A stretch of 64,000 nucleotides of DNA from Mycolicibacterium sp. GF69 (GTDB lineage Bacteria > Actinomycetota > Actinomycetes > Mycobacteriales > Mycobacteriaceae). Each line of letters opens with the position of its first letter. Positions within the stretch are counted from its first letter, which is position 1. The position numbers were made by a program, and so were the translations under genes. Positions 25,861-35,871 of the stretch are shown here, piece after piece. The notes beneath the pieces are model-generated. The model did not search any database and had not been told where the DNA came from. It saw only the letters and a list, made by a program, of their open reading frames with translations. Location: the NCBI RefSeq assembly GCF_003284965.1, contig NZ_QMEW01000004.1, forward strand, positions 124,001 to 188,000, in the 5' to 3' direction.

Positions 25861-26424
25861 GTGACCGGAGCACATGTCTTCCCGTTTCAGCCGGCGTACA
25901 TCCCGCCCGATGTGTGCGGACCGGTCGGCCTGGACCCGGCGACCACTCCCGTCGACACCTGTATGAACCTGGTCATCGAGGACGTCCGCGGCGATGGCGT
26001 GAGCGCCTCGCCCAAGCCGGAGAACGACGGCCTCGTAGAGGTGGTCACCGAGGGTCAGCAGAACGGCGTCGACCTGAAGATCGTCGTCCTGGATCAGAAC
26101 CCTCCGATCGACACCCCGTTGCGCGATATCGCGACCGAGGTCGGGGAGGCCTTCCCCGGTTCGACCGTGCTGGTGCTGAGTCCTTCGGACTCGGGGACCT
26201 TCAGCACGACGTACGACCGAGTCACGCTGGAGGCCGGCCAGGACGTCGCCGAAGGCCGTGGCCCGGTGCAGGGTTCGAAGAATTTCCTCAGTGAGTTGAC
26301 CGGGTCGCACTTTCCGTGGACGGCATTGACGATTCTGGTGGTCTTGGGAGTGGTTGCGGCCGTTATCGGTACGCGACTTTTGCAGGTTCGCGGCAAACGC
26401 GCCTTCTCTTCCGAACAATCCTGA
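25861..26424 (+). CDS. Rv1476-family membrane protein
   Basis: 187-residue protein with an acidic N-terminal domain (VFPFQPAYIPPDVCGPVG at the start, and VLVLSPSDSGTFS near the middle) and one C-terminal transmembrane helix, TALTILVVLGVVAAVIG, ending in a basic tail. The N-terminal domain is probably extracytoplasmic. It is always next to ripA in mycobacteria, so a role in regulating or presenting the peptidoglycan hydrolases is plausible, but no function is established from sequence. The GTG at 25861 is chosen from the -10 spacing; upstream frame is antisense to acn. Confidence 0.85.
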   Translation: MTGAHVFPFQPAYIPPDVCGPVGLDPATTPVDTCMNLVIEDVRGDGVSASPKPENDGLVEVVTEGQQNGVDLKIVVLDQNPPIDTPLRDIATEVGEAFPGSTVLVLSPSDSGTFSTTYDRVTLEAGQDVAEGRGPVQGSKNFLSELTGSHFPWTALTILVVLGVVAAVIGTRLLQVRGKRAFSSEQS

Positions 26425-26506
26425 AACCCCAGCGCAACAGGGCTTTTGACGCACCTGGGCACAGCCTCGACGGATAGCGAAGTCACGGCGCGATAACGCC
26501 GCATTC

Positions 26507-26524
26507 AATTACAAAGCTGTAATT
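26507..26524 (+). repeat. Inverted repeat upstream of ripA
   Basis: AATTACAAAGCTGTAATT: perfect 7-bp arms around a 4-bp spacer, in an AT-rich pocket 150 bp before the ripA ATG. It could be an operator. It is too AT-rich to be a terminator hairpin and too far from the Rv1476-like stop to belong to it clearly. Confidence 0.5.
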
Positions 26525-26672
26525 CGCGACTTAAGTTTCTTTGGGCGTCAGATGTGACGTACGGTGCAATCGGTAACCGTGTTGTAGATGTGCATGTTGT
26601 GACAAATGAGCACGGTCACCGCGACGAATGTGTCCGCACGTTCGCCTGGAAGTCATAGGAGAACTGAGTCGG

Positions 26673-28091
26673 ATGAGACGCATCCCTGGCGCATCCGCTA
26701 CGCGACCGTATGGACGGTTCTGCGCGGCTCTGCTCGCGACGGCCATGCTGTTCGCCACCCCCGGTCTGGCCGCAGGACAACCCGACAGGCCGGAAAGCCT
26801 GGCCGCACTGGTTGCCGCCGTCGCCGATGCCGACCAGAAGCTGCAAGACCTCGGTGCCGCGATCCAGCAGCAGCAGGAGAGCGTCAATAAGGCGATCCTG
26901 GACGTCGCGACCGCCCGGGAGAACGCCGACACCGCACAACGTGAGGTCGACGCCAGCAGGCAGCGCGTCGAAGACGCCAACATCGCGATCGAACAGGCGC
27001 AGAAGCGGTTCGACTCGTTCGCGGCCGCGACATACGTCAACGGCCCGTCGGACTCCTACCTGACCGCGGGCGACCCTGCCGAAATCGTCAAGACCGCTGC
27101 CGCCGGGCAGACGTTGGCGCTGAGCTCGCAGCACGTGATCGCCGATCTGCAGCGGGCACGCACCGAACAGATCAACCGCGACTCCGCGGCGCGGCTGGCC
27201 AAGCAGAACGCCGACAAGGCCGTCGCCGACGCCGAAGCAAGCCAGCAGACCGCGGTTTCGTCGCTCACCAACGCTCAGGAGACCTTCCGCGCGCAGCAGG
27301 TCGAACTCGACAAGCTGACCGCCGAGCGCGCCGCGGCACAGACCAAGCTCGCCGAGGCGCGCGCTCAGTCCGCGCCTGCCGCAACGCCTCCGGCGCACCC
27401 CGCGGCGGCCGTTGCGCCCGCGAAGCCGGACTGGGACCGCGCCCCGCAAGGTGTCGACCCGGCGACGGGCAACTGGGCGACAGCGTGGGATCCGTTCCTG
27501 CCCGCCATCCCCAGCGCCTTCGTCAGCGGTGATCCGATCGCGATCATCAATGAGGTCTTGGGCATCATGTCGACCTCCGCTCAGGTGACCCAGGATCTCG
27601 GTCGCAAGTTTCTGCAGTCGGTGGGACTGCTTCCCGAGCCGGTCGCCCCGAGTGGCTTCACTAACGGCGCGATTCCCCGCGTGTATGGCCGCCAAGCCAC
27701 CGAGTTCGTGATCAAACGGGCCATGTCTCAGATGGGCGTGCCCTATTCCTGGGGTGGTGGCAACGCGGCCGGGCCCAGCCGCGGTATCGACTCCGGCGCA
27801 GGCACAGTGGGATTCGACTGTTCGGGCCTCATGCTCTACGCGTTCGCCGGCGTCGGCATCAAACTCGATCACTACTCGGGTTCGCAGTACAACGCCGGCC
27901 GAAAGATCCCGACCTCGCAGATGCGGCGCGGCGACATGCTGTTCTGGGGTCCCAATGCCAGCCAGCACGTGGCCCTGTATCTCGGCGACGGACAAATGAT
28001 CGAAGCGCCCTACACGGGATCGGTCGTCAAGATCTCGCCGGTGCGCACCAGCGGTATGACCCCGTACGCGACCCGTCTCATCGAATGGTGA
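26673..28091 (+). CDS. ripA: Peptidoglycan endopeptidase RipA (NlpC/P60)
   Basis: Secreted D,L-endopeptidase that cuts peptidoglycan stem peptides at the septum and is essential for daughter-cell separation in mycobacteria. It is 472 residues from the ATG at 26673, the same length as Rv1477. There is a signal peptide (residues about 1-35), a long coiled-coil autoinhibitory domain (about 45-240), a Pro/Ala linker, then NlpC/P60. The catalytic triad falls at Cys383 (GFDCSG), His432 (QHV) and Glu444, identical numbering to M. tuberculosis. AGGAG lies 11 nt before the ATG. An upstream GTG at 26628 is possible but less likely. Confidence 0.95.
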   Translation: MRRIPGASATRPYGRFCAALLATAMLFATPGLAAGQPDRPESLAALVAAVADADQKLQDLGAAIQQQQESVNKAILDVATARENADTAQREVDASRQRVEDANIAIEQAQKRFDSFAAATYVNGPSDSYLTAGDPAEIVKTAAAGQTLALSSQHVIADLQRARTEQINRDSAARLAKQNADKAVADAEASQQTAVSSLTNAQETFRAQQVELDKLTAERAAAQTKLAEARAQSAPAATPPAHPAAAVAPAKPDWDRAPQGVDPATGNWATAWDPFLPAIPSAFVSGDPIAIINEVLGIMSTSAQVTQDLGRKFLQSVGLLPEPVAPSGFTNGAIPRVYGRQATEFVIKRAMSQMGVPYSWGGGNAAGPSRGIDSGAGTVGFDCSGLMLYAFAGVGIKLDHYSGSQYNAGRKIPTSQMRRGDMLFWGPNASQHVALYLGDGQMIEAPYTGSVVKISPVRTSGMTPYATRLIEW

Positions 28092-28825
28092 CAGTTCGAG
28101 AAATAGTTAGGAAGAATTTGCGTTTCAAGCTGATTCGGTTCCTGGGTGGTTCTGCGCTGCTGTTCGCGACGGTGGCGCTCACGGTCGGGCTGGCGTCCCC
28201 GGCCGCATCCGCGCCCGAGGACGCCCTGTGGGACCCGACGCTGCCCAAGCTGATCAGCGCCGGCGCTCCGGGCGATCCGCTCGCGATCGCCAACGCGTCG
28301 CTCGCGGCGACGGCGCAGGCCACCGAAGCGACGATGAACCTGGGCCGCAAGTTCTTGTCCACGCTCGGTCTCGCGCCGCCGGAGGCGGCGACGCCGAGCG
28401 TCGCGCCGGGGCGGGTCCGTGGCCCGCAGGCGATCGAGTACGTGATCCGCCGGGGCGCCTCGCAGATGGGGGTGCCGTACTCGTGGGGCGGTGGAAAACC
28501 GAGCGGGCCCAGTCGGGGCATCGATTCGGGCGCGAACACGGTCGGCTACGACTGCTCGGGCTTCACCCAGTTCTCGTTCGCGGGTGTGGGCGTGCTCATC
28601 CCGAAGTACTCCGGCGACCAGTACGACACCGGCCGCAAGGTGCCGACGTCGCAGGCCAAACGCGGCGACCTGTTGTTCTGGGGCCCCGGCGGTTCTCAGC
28701 ACGTGGCCATCTACCTGGGCGGCGGTCAGATGCTGGAGGCGTCGGGAAGTGCGGGCAAGGTCACCGTGGGCCCGGTGCGTCACGGCGGCCTGCAGCCGTA
28801 CGTGGCGCGCATCATCGAATCCTGA
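28085..28825 (+). CDS. ripB: Peptidoglycan endopeptidase RipB (NlpC/P60)
   Basis: 246-residue secreted NlpC/P60 endopeptidase, a short relative of RipA without the coiled-coil domain. Signal peptide about 1-43 ends at AASA. The motif DALWDPTLPKLISAGAPGDP resembles the RipA linker. Active-site residues are Cys157 (GYDCSG), His206 (SQHVA) and Glu218. The ATG overlaps the ripA stop by 7 nt, so translation is coupled. Without the inhibitory domain it is probably less tightly controlled than RipA. Confidence 0.94.
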   Translation: MVTVREIVRKNLRFKLIRFLGGSALLFATVALTVGLASPAASAPEDALWDPTLPKLISAGAPGDPLAIANASLAATAQATEATMNLGRKFLSTLGLAPPEAATPSVAPGRVRGPQAIEYVIRRGASQMGVPYSWGGGKPSGPSRGIDSGANTVGYDCSGFTQFSFAGVGVLIPKYSGDQYDTGRKVPTSQAKRGDLLFWGPGGSQHVAIYLGGGQMLEASGSAGKVTVGPVRHGGLQPYVARIIES

Positions 28826-28827
28826 GT

Positions 28828-28859
28828 CCGAACCTGAGCGGACACTGAGCCGAACCTGA
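28828..28859 (+). repeat. Short direct repeat downstream of ripB
   Basis: CCGAACCTGA occurs at 28828-28837 and 28850-28859. The first copy is also in a weak hairpin, GTCCG with CGGAC. The 181-bp gap up to moxR1 otherwise shows only a CGCTTG/CAAGCG inverted repeat and no clear -10. Confidence 0.35.
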
Positions 28860-29006
28860 ACGCTTGTGCTGAATGTTTCGCCGCGCAAGCGCTCATGGGC
28901 GGGCAGCGTCGACGGATCACCCGGTGCCTGGAATAGTTGACGGCGAGCGTGCGGCCCGGACCGGCCTGCGCCGCTTTGACCAGCGAGTTATGTGGAAGGA
29001 ACGTTG

Positions 29007-30125
29007 ATGACGTCACCGAGTGGGCCGTCGCAGGGGCCTGGTGGTTACTCCGGCCAGGCGCCGGGACAGGGATATCCCTCGACAAATGGCGGTCTGCAGC
29101 AGGAGGTCCACACGCTCGAGCGGGCCGTCTTCGAGGTCAAGCGGATCATCGTCGGTCAGGACCAGCTGGTCGAGCGCATGCTGGTCGGGCTGCTGGCCAA
29201 GGGCCATGTCCTGCTCGAAGGTGTCCCCGGTGTCGCCAAGACGCTGGCGGTCGAGACCTTCGCCAAGGTCGTGGGCGGCACGTTCGCGCGCATCCAGTTC
29301 ACCCCGGACCTGGTACCCACCGACATCATCGGCACCCGTATCTACCGGGTGGGCAAGGAGGAGTTCGACATCGAGCTCGGGCCCGTGGTGGTCAACTTCC
29401 TGCTCGCCGACGAGATCAACCGCGCGCCGGCGAAGGTGCAGTCGGCGCTGCTGGAGGTCATGGCCGAGCGCAAGATCTCGATCGGTGGCAAGACCTTCCC
29501 GCTGCCGCAGCCGTTCCTGGTGATGGCCACCCAGAACCCGATCGAGCAGGAAGGCGTGTACGCGCTGCCCGAGGCCCAGCGGGACCGCTTCCTGTTCAAA
29601 CTCAACATCGACTATCCGTCGCCCGAGGAAGAGCGCGAGATCATCTACCGGATGGGCGTCAAGCCGCCGGAGCCCAAGCAGATCCTCGCGCCCGGCGACC
29701 TGCTCCGGCTGCAGGATGTCGCGGCCAACAACTTCGTGCACCACGCGCTGGTCGACTACGTCGTCCGCGTGGTGACCGCGACCCGGCAACCGGAGAAGTT
29801 CGGCATGCCCGACGCCAAGGCGTGGATCGCCTATGGCGCGTCACCGCGCGCGTCGCTGGGCATCATCGCCGCCGCCCGCGCGTTGGCCCTGGTGCGCGGA
29901 CGCGACTACGTCATCCCGCAAGACGTCGTCGAGGTCATCCCCGACGTGCTGCGGCATCGGTTGGTGCTGACCTACGACGCGCTGGCCGACGAGATCTCCG
30001 CCGAGACGGTGATCAACCGCATCCTGCAGACGGTGGCCCTGCCGCAGGTGAATGCCATTCCGCAGCAAGGTCATTCGGTGCCGCCCGTCGTGCCCGCCGC
30101 TGCCGGTGCGGCCAGCAATCGGTGA
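29007..30125 (+). CDS. moxR1: MoxR-family AAA+ ATPase
   Basis: 372-residue chaperone-like AAA+ ATPase. Walker A is EGVPGVAKTL (about 71-80), and Walker B is LLADEINRAP. Sensor and arginine-finger segments PEAQRDRFLFKL follow, then a C-terminal lid domain. MoxR ATPases work with VWA proteins encoded beside them to assemble or activate targets, which fits the DUF58 and VWA genes that follow. ATG at 29007 has AAGGAA 7 nt upstream; an in-frame GTG five codons earlier is less likely. The stop overlaps the next gene as GTGA. Confidence 0.94.
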   Translation: MTSPSGPSQGPGGYSGQAPGQGYPSTNGGLQQEVHTLERAVFEVKRIIVGQDQLVERMLVGLLAKGHVLLEGVPGVAKTLAVETFAKVVGGTFARIQFTPDLVPTDIIGTRIYRVGKEEFDIELGPVVVNFLLADEINRAPAKVQSALLEVMAERKISIGGKTFPLPQPFLVMATQNPIEQEGVYALPEAQRDRFLFKLNIDYPSPEEEREIIYRMGVKPPEPKQILAPGDLLRLQDVAANNFVHHALVDYVVRVVTATRQPEKFGMPDAKAWIAYGASPRASLGIIAAARALALVRGRDYVIPQDVVEVIPDVLRHRLVLTYDALADEISAETVINRILQTVALPQVNAIPQQGHSVPPVVPAAAGAASNR

Positions 30126-31069
30126 CCAGTTCCCGGCGCACCGTCGATCTGCCGTCACTGAAGCGCGGCGAGATCCGTGATCCCGCGCTGAGCGCGGCAC
30201 TGCGCAAGCTCGAGTTGACGGTGCGGCGCAAGCTGGACGGCGTGCTGCACGGCGATCACCTCGGCCTGTTGCCCGGTCCGGGGTCGGAGCCGGGGGAGTC
30301 GAGGCTCTACCAACCCGGCGACGACGTGCGCAGGATGGACTGGTCGGTCACGGCGCGCACCACCCACCCGCATGTGCGGCAGATGATCGCCGACCGCGAA
30401 CTGGAGACCTGGCTGGTGATCGACATGTCGGCCAGCCTCGATTTCGGCACGACCGGTTGCGAGAAGCGCGATCTCGCGGTGGCGGCCGCGGCGGCGATCA
30501 CGTTCCTCAACAGCGGCGGGGGCAACCGGATCGGCGCGATCATCGCCAACGGTGACACCGTGCGGCGGGTGCCCGCGCTGTCGGGGCGGATGCACGAGCA
30601 GGAGATGCTGCGGGCCATCGCGACGATGCCCAAGGCGCCCGCCGGTGTCCGAGGCGACCTGGCCGCCACCATCGACGCGCTGCGCAGACCCGAGCGGCGC
30701 CGCGGCATGGCGGTCATCATCAGCGACTTCCTCGGCCCGATCAACTGGATGCGCCCGCTGCGCGCGATCGCCGGCCGCCACGAGGTGCTCGGGATCGAGA
30801 TCCTCGACCCGCGCGACGTCGAACTGCCGCTCGTCGGTGACGTCATCCTGCAGGACGCCGAGACCGGGGCCACCCGCGAGTTCACGATCGACGAGCAGTT
30901 GCGCGACGACTTCGGACGGGCCGCGAGCGCGCATCGTGCCGAGGTGGCCAGGACGTTGCGCCGTTGCGATGCACCGTTGTTGACGTTGCGCACCGATCGG
31001 GACTGGATCGCCGACGTCGTCCGGTTCGTCGCGAACCGCAGACGTGGCGCGCTGGCGGGCCATGCCTGA
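30122..31069 (+). CDS. DUF58 family protein (Rv1480 type)
   Basis: 315-residue soluble protein with the DUF58 signature YQPGDDVRRMDWSVTART followed by a degenerate VWA-like fold (LVIDMSASLDFGT carries DMSAS, a MIDAS-like motif). DUF58 proteins are regular partners of MoxR ATPases and are thought to be adaptors. GTG at 30122 overlaps the moxR1 stop by 4 nt. Rv1480 is the counterpart and has been linked to peptidoglycan or stress phenotypes; I cannot verify the role here. Confidence 0.88.
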   Translation: MTSSRRTVDLPSLKRGEIRDPALSAALRKLELTVRRKLDGVLHGDHLGLLPGPGSEPGESRLYQPGDDVRRMDWSVTARTTHPHVRQMIADRELETWLVIDMSASLDFGTTGCEKRDLAVAAAAAITFLNSGGGNRIGAIIANGDTVRRVPALSGRMHEQEMLRAIATMPKAPAGVRGDLAATIDALRRPERRRGMAVIISDFLGPINWMRPLRAIAGRHEVLGIEILDPRDVELPLVGDVILQDAETGATREFTIDEQLRDDFGRAASAHRAEVARTLRRCDAPLLTLRTDRDWIADVVRFVANRRRGALAGHA

Positions 31070-31090
31070 CGTCGAAATGATCAGGCGCAC

Positions 31091-32098
31091 ATGACATTGC
31101 CGTTGCTCGGACCGATGACGCTGTCGGGCTTCGAAAACGCCTGGTTCTTCCTGTTCCTGCTCGTCGTGCTCGGAATCGTCGGGCTCTACACCGTCGTTCA
31201 GCTTGCCCGGCACCGGCGAATGCTGCGATTCGCCAACATGGAGCTGCTGGAAAGCGTTGCGCCCAAACGGCCTACCCGCTGGCGGCATCTTCCCGCGATC
31301 CTGCTCGTGATCGGGCTGGTGTTCTTGACGGTGGCGATGGCCGCCCCCACGCACGACGTTCGCATTCCGCGTAACCGCGCGGTCGTCATGCTCGTGATGG
31401 ACGTGTCGCAGTCGATGCGGGCCACCGACGTCGCACCGAACCGCATGGCCGCGGCCCAGGAGGCGTCCAAACAGTTCGCCGACGAACTCACCCCCGGCAT
31501 CAACCTCGGGCTGATCTCGTATGCCGGCACGGCGACAGTGCTGGTGTCGCCGACCACCGGCCGCGAAGCCACCAAGGCTGCGATCGACAAACTGGAGTTC
31601 GCCGACCGCACCGCCACCGGCGAGGGCATCTTCACGGCACTGCAGGCGATCGCCACGGTGGGCGCGGTGATCGGCGGTGGCGACGAACCGCCGCCGGCAC
31701 GCATCGTGTTGTTCTCCGACGGTAAGGAGACCGTGCCGTCGAACCCCGACAACCCCAAGGGCGCCTACACCGCGGCCCGCACCGCGAAGGACCAGGGCGT
31801 GCCGATCTCGACGATCTCGTTCGGGACGCCCTACGGGTACGTCGAGATCAACGACCAGCGCCAGCCCGTGCCCGTGGACGACGAAATGCTCAAGAAGATC
31901 GCCGACCTGTCCGGCGGTGAAGCGTTCACCGCGTCGAGCCTCGAACAGTTGCGGCAGGTCTACGCCAACCTGCAGCAGCAGATCGGCTACGAGACGATCA
32001 GGGGCGACGCGAGCGTCGGTTGGCTGCGGCTCGGAACGCTGGCGCTTGCGATGGCGACCCTGGCGGCCGTGTTCATCAACCGTCGCCTGCCGAACTGA
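31091..32098 (+). CDS. VWA-domain membrane protein (Rv1481 type), copy 1
   Basis: 335-residue BatA-like protein. Two N-terminal hydrophobic segments (about 16-38 and 68-86) anchor it. A von Willebrand A domain on the extracytoplasmic side carries the complete MIDAS motif DVSQS at 104-108. A final transmembrane helix precedes the closing INRRLPN. It is the copy nearest to Rv1481 (start [14 protein letters not shown], same length). It works with MoxR1 and the DUF58 protein in the family model. The ATG is 21 nt after the DUF58 stop. Confidence 0.9.
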   Translation: MTLPLLGPMTLSGFENAWFFLFLLVVLGIVGLYTVVQLARHRRMLRFANMELLESVAPKRPTRWRHLPAILLVIGLVFLTVAMAAPTHDVRIPRNRAVVMLVMDVSQSMRATDVAPNRMAAAQEASKQFADELTPGINLGLISYAGTATVLVSPTTGREATKAAIDKLEFADRTATGEGIFTALQAIATVGAVIGGGDEPPPARIVLFSDGKETVPSNPDNPKGAYTAARTAKDQGVPISTISFGTPYGYVEINDQRQPVPVDDEMLKKIADLSGGEAFTASSLEQLRQVYANLQQQIGYETIRGDASVGWLRLGTLALAMATLAAVFINRRLPN

Positions 32099-32120
32099 TC
32101 CGCAAGGATGACGATCTGAT

Positions 32121-33131
32121 ATGACGATTCCACTGCTAGGGCCGGTATCGCTCACGGGGTTTCAGCACATCTGGTGGTTCCTCGTCTTCCTGGTTGTGCT
32201 TCTGGCGCTGGCGGGGTTGTACGTCGCCGCGCAGATCGCCAGGCGCAGGCGGTTGGCGCAGTTCGCCAACACCGAGCTGCTCGACAGCGTCGCGCCGAAG
32301 CGGCCGAGCCCGTTGCGCCACGTGCCCGCGGCGCTGCTGGCGATCGCGTTGCTGTTGTGCACGATCGCACTCGCCGGTCCCACCCACGATCAACGACTTC
32401 CGCGCAACCGTGCGGTGGTGATGCTGGCCATCGACGTCTCACAGTCGATGCGCGCCACCGACGTCGAGCCGAACCGGTTGGTGGCCGCCCAGGAGGCATC
32501 GAAGAAGTTCGTCGACGAGTTGACGCCGGGTATCAACCTCGGAGTGATCGCATACGCCGGCACCGCGACCGTGTTGGTGTCGCCGACCACCAACCGCGAC
32601 GCCAGCCGGCGCGCCATCGAGAACCTGCAGGTGGCCGATCGCACCGCTACCGGCGAGGCCATCTTCACCGCGCTGTCGTCGATCTCCACCGTCGGCGCGG
32701 TGATCGGTGGCGGCGACACGCCACCGCCTGCGCACATCGTGTTGTTCTCCGACGGTAAGGAGACCGTGCCGAACAACCCGGACAACCCGAAGGGCGCGTT
32801 CACCGCCGCGCGCGCCGCCAAGGATCAGGGCGTGCCCATCTCGACGATCTCCTTCGGCACCCCGAACGGGTCGGTCGAGGTCGACAATGAGCGCGTGCCG
32901 GTGCCCGTCGACGACGAAGGCATGAAGAAAATCGCTCAGCTGTCCGGGGGCGAGGCATACACCGCGTCCAATCTCGACGAGCTGAACAAGGTCTACGACA
33001 CCCTGCAGGACCAGATCGGCTACGAGACCGTCCGCGGCGAGGCCACGACCGGCTGGCTGCGCCTCGGTGCGCTTGTGGCCGCTGTGGCGGCCGTGGCGAG
33101 CCTGCTGATCAACCGCCGGCTGCCACTGTGA
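32121..33131 (+). CDS. VWA-domain membrane protein (Rv1481 type), copy 2
   Basis: 336-residue paralogue of the preceding gene with the same plan: N-terminal helices, a VWA domain with intact MIDAS DVSQS, and a C-terminal helix ending INRRLPL. Identity with copy 1 is high throughout the VWA domain ([19 protein letters not shown] against [19 protein letters not shown]). Divergence is concentrated in the helices and the C-terminal end of the domain. M. tuberculosis has one gene here, so this is a tandem duplication. ATG 22 nt after copy 1; the next gene, fabG1, has its own promoter. Confidence 0.9.
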   Translation: MTIPLLGPVSLTGFQHIWWFLVFLVVLLALAGLYVAAQIARRRRLAQFANTELLDSVAPKRPSPLRHVPAALLAIALLLCTIALAGPTHDQRLPRNRAVVMLAIDVSQSMRATDVEPNRLVAAQEASKKFVDELTPGINLGVIAYAGTATVLVSPTTNRDASRRAIENLQVADRTATGEAIFTALSSISTVGAVIGGGDTPPPAHIVLFSDGKETVPNNPDNPKGAFTAARAAKDQGVPISTISFGTPNGSVEVDNERVPVPVDDEGMKKIAQLSGGEAYTASNLDELNKVYDTLQDQIGYETVRGEATTGWLRLGALVAAVAAVASLLINRRLPL

Positions 33132-33149
33132 GCGCGGTCGTCACTAAAG

Positions 33150-33201
33150 GCTTGATCGTCGGACTCCTCAACGCGGCTCGTACCTCGCCGCTTGATCGTC
33201 G
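33150..33201 (+). repeat. 12-bp direct repeat upstream of fabG1-inhA
   Basis: GCTTGATCGTCG occurs at 33150-33161 and again at 33190-33201, a 40-bp period (about four helical turns). It lies 50-100 bp before the fabG1 start, a position suited to an activator or repressor. No known regulator was assigned. Confidence 0.6.
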
Positions 33202-33215
33202 TCCGACTAAGGCGA

Positions 33216-34018
<803 letters not shown>

Positions 34019-34047
34019 TCGGCCTCGAAACTAAGGACAGGACACAG

Positions 34048-34857
34048 ATGGCAGGGTTTCTCGAAGGTAAGCGCATCCTCGTCACGGGGATCATCACCGA
34101 CTCCTCGATCGCGTTCCACATCGCGCGGGTGGCTCAAGAAGAGGGCGCCGAGCTGGTGCTCACGGGGTTCGACCGGCTGAAGTTGATTCAGCGCATCGCC
34201 GACCGGTTGCCGAAGCCGGCTCCGCTGCTGGAACTCGACGTGCAGAACTCCGAGCACCTCGACTCGTTGGCCGACCGGGTCACCGAGGTCATCGGTGCGG
34301 GCAACAAGCTCGACGGCGTCGTGCACTCGATCGGCTACATGCCGCAGTCCGGAATGGGCATCAACCCGTTCTTCGACGCACCCTACGAGGACGTGGCGAA
34401 GGGCATCCACATCTCGGCGTACTCGTACGCCTCGTTGGCCAAGGCGCTGCTGCCGATCATGAACCGCGGTGGCGGCATCGTCGGCATGGACTTCGACCCG
34501 ACCAGGGCCATGCCCGCCTACAACTGGATGACGGTGGCCAAGAGCGCGTTGGAGTCGGTCAACCGGTTCGTGGCGCGCGAGGCGGGTCCCTACGGTGTGC
34601 GCTCGAATCTCGTTGCCGCGGGACCGATCCGCACACTGGCGATGAGCGCGATCGTGGGCGGGGCGCTCGGCGACGACGCCGGCGATCAGATCAAGCTGCT
34701 CGAAGAGGGCTGGGATCAGCGCGCGCCGCTGGGCTGGAACATGAAGGATCCGACGCCGGTGGCCAAGACGGTGCTCGCGCTGATCTCGGAGTGGCTTCCC
34801 GCCACCACCGGCACCGTCGTCTACGCGGACGGCGGCGCCAGCACCCAGTTGCTGTAG
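34048..34857 (+). CDS. inhA: Enoyl-ACP reductase InhA
   Basis: NADH-dependent FAS-II enoyl reductase and the target of isoniazid and ethionamide. It is 269 residues, exactly the M. tuberculosis length. Ile16, Ile21 and Ser94 (VVHSIGYMP), sites of resistance changes, are wild type. Tyr158 and Lys165 (NWMTVAKS) form the active site, and the phosphorylated Thr266 near the C-terminus (ASTQLL) is kept. Residue 97 is Tyr where M. tuberculosis has Phe. ATG at 34048 follows AGGACAGG; the ferrochelatase gene starts 3 nt after the stop. Confidence 0.97.
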   Translation: MAGFLEGKRILVTGIITDSSIAFHIARVAQEEGAELVLTGFDRLKLIQRIADRLPKPAPLLELDVQNSEHLDSLADRVTEVIGAGNKLDGVVHSIGYMPQSGMGINPFFDAPYEDVAKGIHISAYSYASLAKALLPIMNRGGGIVGMDFDPTRAMPAYNWMTVAKSALESVNRFVAREAGPYGVRSNLVAAGPIRTLAMSAIVGGALGDDAGDQIKLLEEGWDQRAPLGWNMKDPTPVAKTVLALISEWLPATTGTVVYADGGASTQLL

Positions 34858-34860
34858 GAC

Positions 34861-35871
34861 ATGGCTGACCCCGCCCACCCAGATTTCCAGGCGGTTCTGC
34901 TGCTTTCGTTCGGCGGGCCGGAGCGACCCGACGACGTGATTCCCTTCCTGGAGAACGTCACTGCCGGGCGCGGCATCCCGCGCGAGCGGTTGGCGGCGGT
35001 CGCCGAGCACTATCTGCACTTCGGCGGTGTCTCGCCGATCAATGGAATCAACCGGGCGGTGATCGAGCGGCTGCGCAGCTACATCGACGTGCCGGTGTAC
35101 TTCGGTAACCGCAATTGGACGCCGTACGTCGAGGACGCCGTGACCGCTATGCGTGACGACGGAGTGCGCCGCGCAGCGGTGTTCACCACGTCGGCCTGGG
35201 GTGGTTACTCGAGCTGCACGCAATACGTCGAGGACATCGCCAGGGGACGGAAAGCCGCGGGCGCCGCGGCGCCCGCGCTGATCAAACTGCGGCAGTATTT
35301 CGACCACCCGCTGTTCGTGCAGATGTTCGCCGAGGCGGTCACCGCCGCGGCGAGCACGGTGCCGGACGGGGCGCGCCTGGTGTTCACCGCGCACTCGATC
35401 CCGTTGGCTTCCCGGTCCCGCTGTGGCGCAGAGCTTTACGAGCGTCAGGTGGCCTACGCGTCAAAACTCGTCGCGACTGCGGCCGGCTACGACGACTACG
35501 ACCAGGTCTGGCAGTCCCGCTCAGGACCGCCTCAGGTGCCGTGGCTGGAACCCGATGTGGGCGAACATCTTTCTCGACTCGCCGAGCAGGGGACCACGGC
35601 CGTTGTCGTCTGCCCGATCGGTTTCGTCGCCGACCACATCGAGGTGGTCTGGGACCTCGATCACGAACTGCGCCTGCAGGCCGAGCAGGCCGGTTTGGCG
35701 TTCGCGCGGGCGAGCACCCCCAACGCCGACCTCGCGCGGGTGGCCGCCGACCTGATTGCCGAGTTGCGCGAAGGCCGCGCCCCGGCGCGCGTGCCCGCAA
35801 CGGATCCGCCGCCGCTGCAGGGCTATTCGATCGACGGCGAGTTGTGCACGCCGGCCTGCGTTTTTGGCTAG
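34861..35871 (+). CDS. hemZ: Ferrochelatase (coproporphyrin-type)
   Basis: Inserts Fe(II) into a porphyrin in heme synthesis; the actinobacterial enzyme uses coproporphyrin III. It is 336 residues. Motifs include [14 protein letters not shown] at the start, the metal-site histidine in FTAHSIPL, and the distal [15 protein letters not shown]. Cysteines in SRCGAE and in the tail [11 protein letters not shown] fit the [2Fe-2S] cluster known in actinobacterial ferrochelatases. It is the third gene of the fabG1-inhA operon (Rv1485 position). Its TAG shares the CTAG tetranucleotide with the stop of the convergent gene. Confidence 0.94.
   Translation: MADPAHPDFQAVLLLSFGGPERPDDVIPFLENVTAGRGIPRERLAAVAEHYLHFGGVSPINGINRAVIERLRSYIDVPVYFGNRNWTPYVEDAVTAMRDDGVRRAAVFTTSAWGGYSSCTQYVEDIARGRKAAGAAAPALIKLRQYFDHPLFVQMFAEAVTAAASTVPDGARLVFTAHSIPLASRSRCGAELYERQVAYASKLVATAAGYDDYDQVWQSRSGPPQVPWLEPDVGEHLSRLAEQGTTAVVVCPIGFVADHIEVVWDLDHELRLQAEQAGLAFARASTPNADLARVAADLIAELREGRAPARVPATDPPPLQGYSIDGELCTPACVFG

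Noticed and set aside
26425..26672. c-di-AMP (ydaO) riboswitch before ripA
   Set aside because: Some actinobacterial cell-wall hydrolase genes have one, but I could not find its conserved core here.
30155..32155. 666-residue minus-strand frame
   Set aside because: Antisense to the DUF58 and VWA genes, which carry clear motifs.
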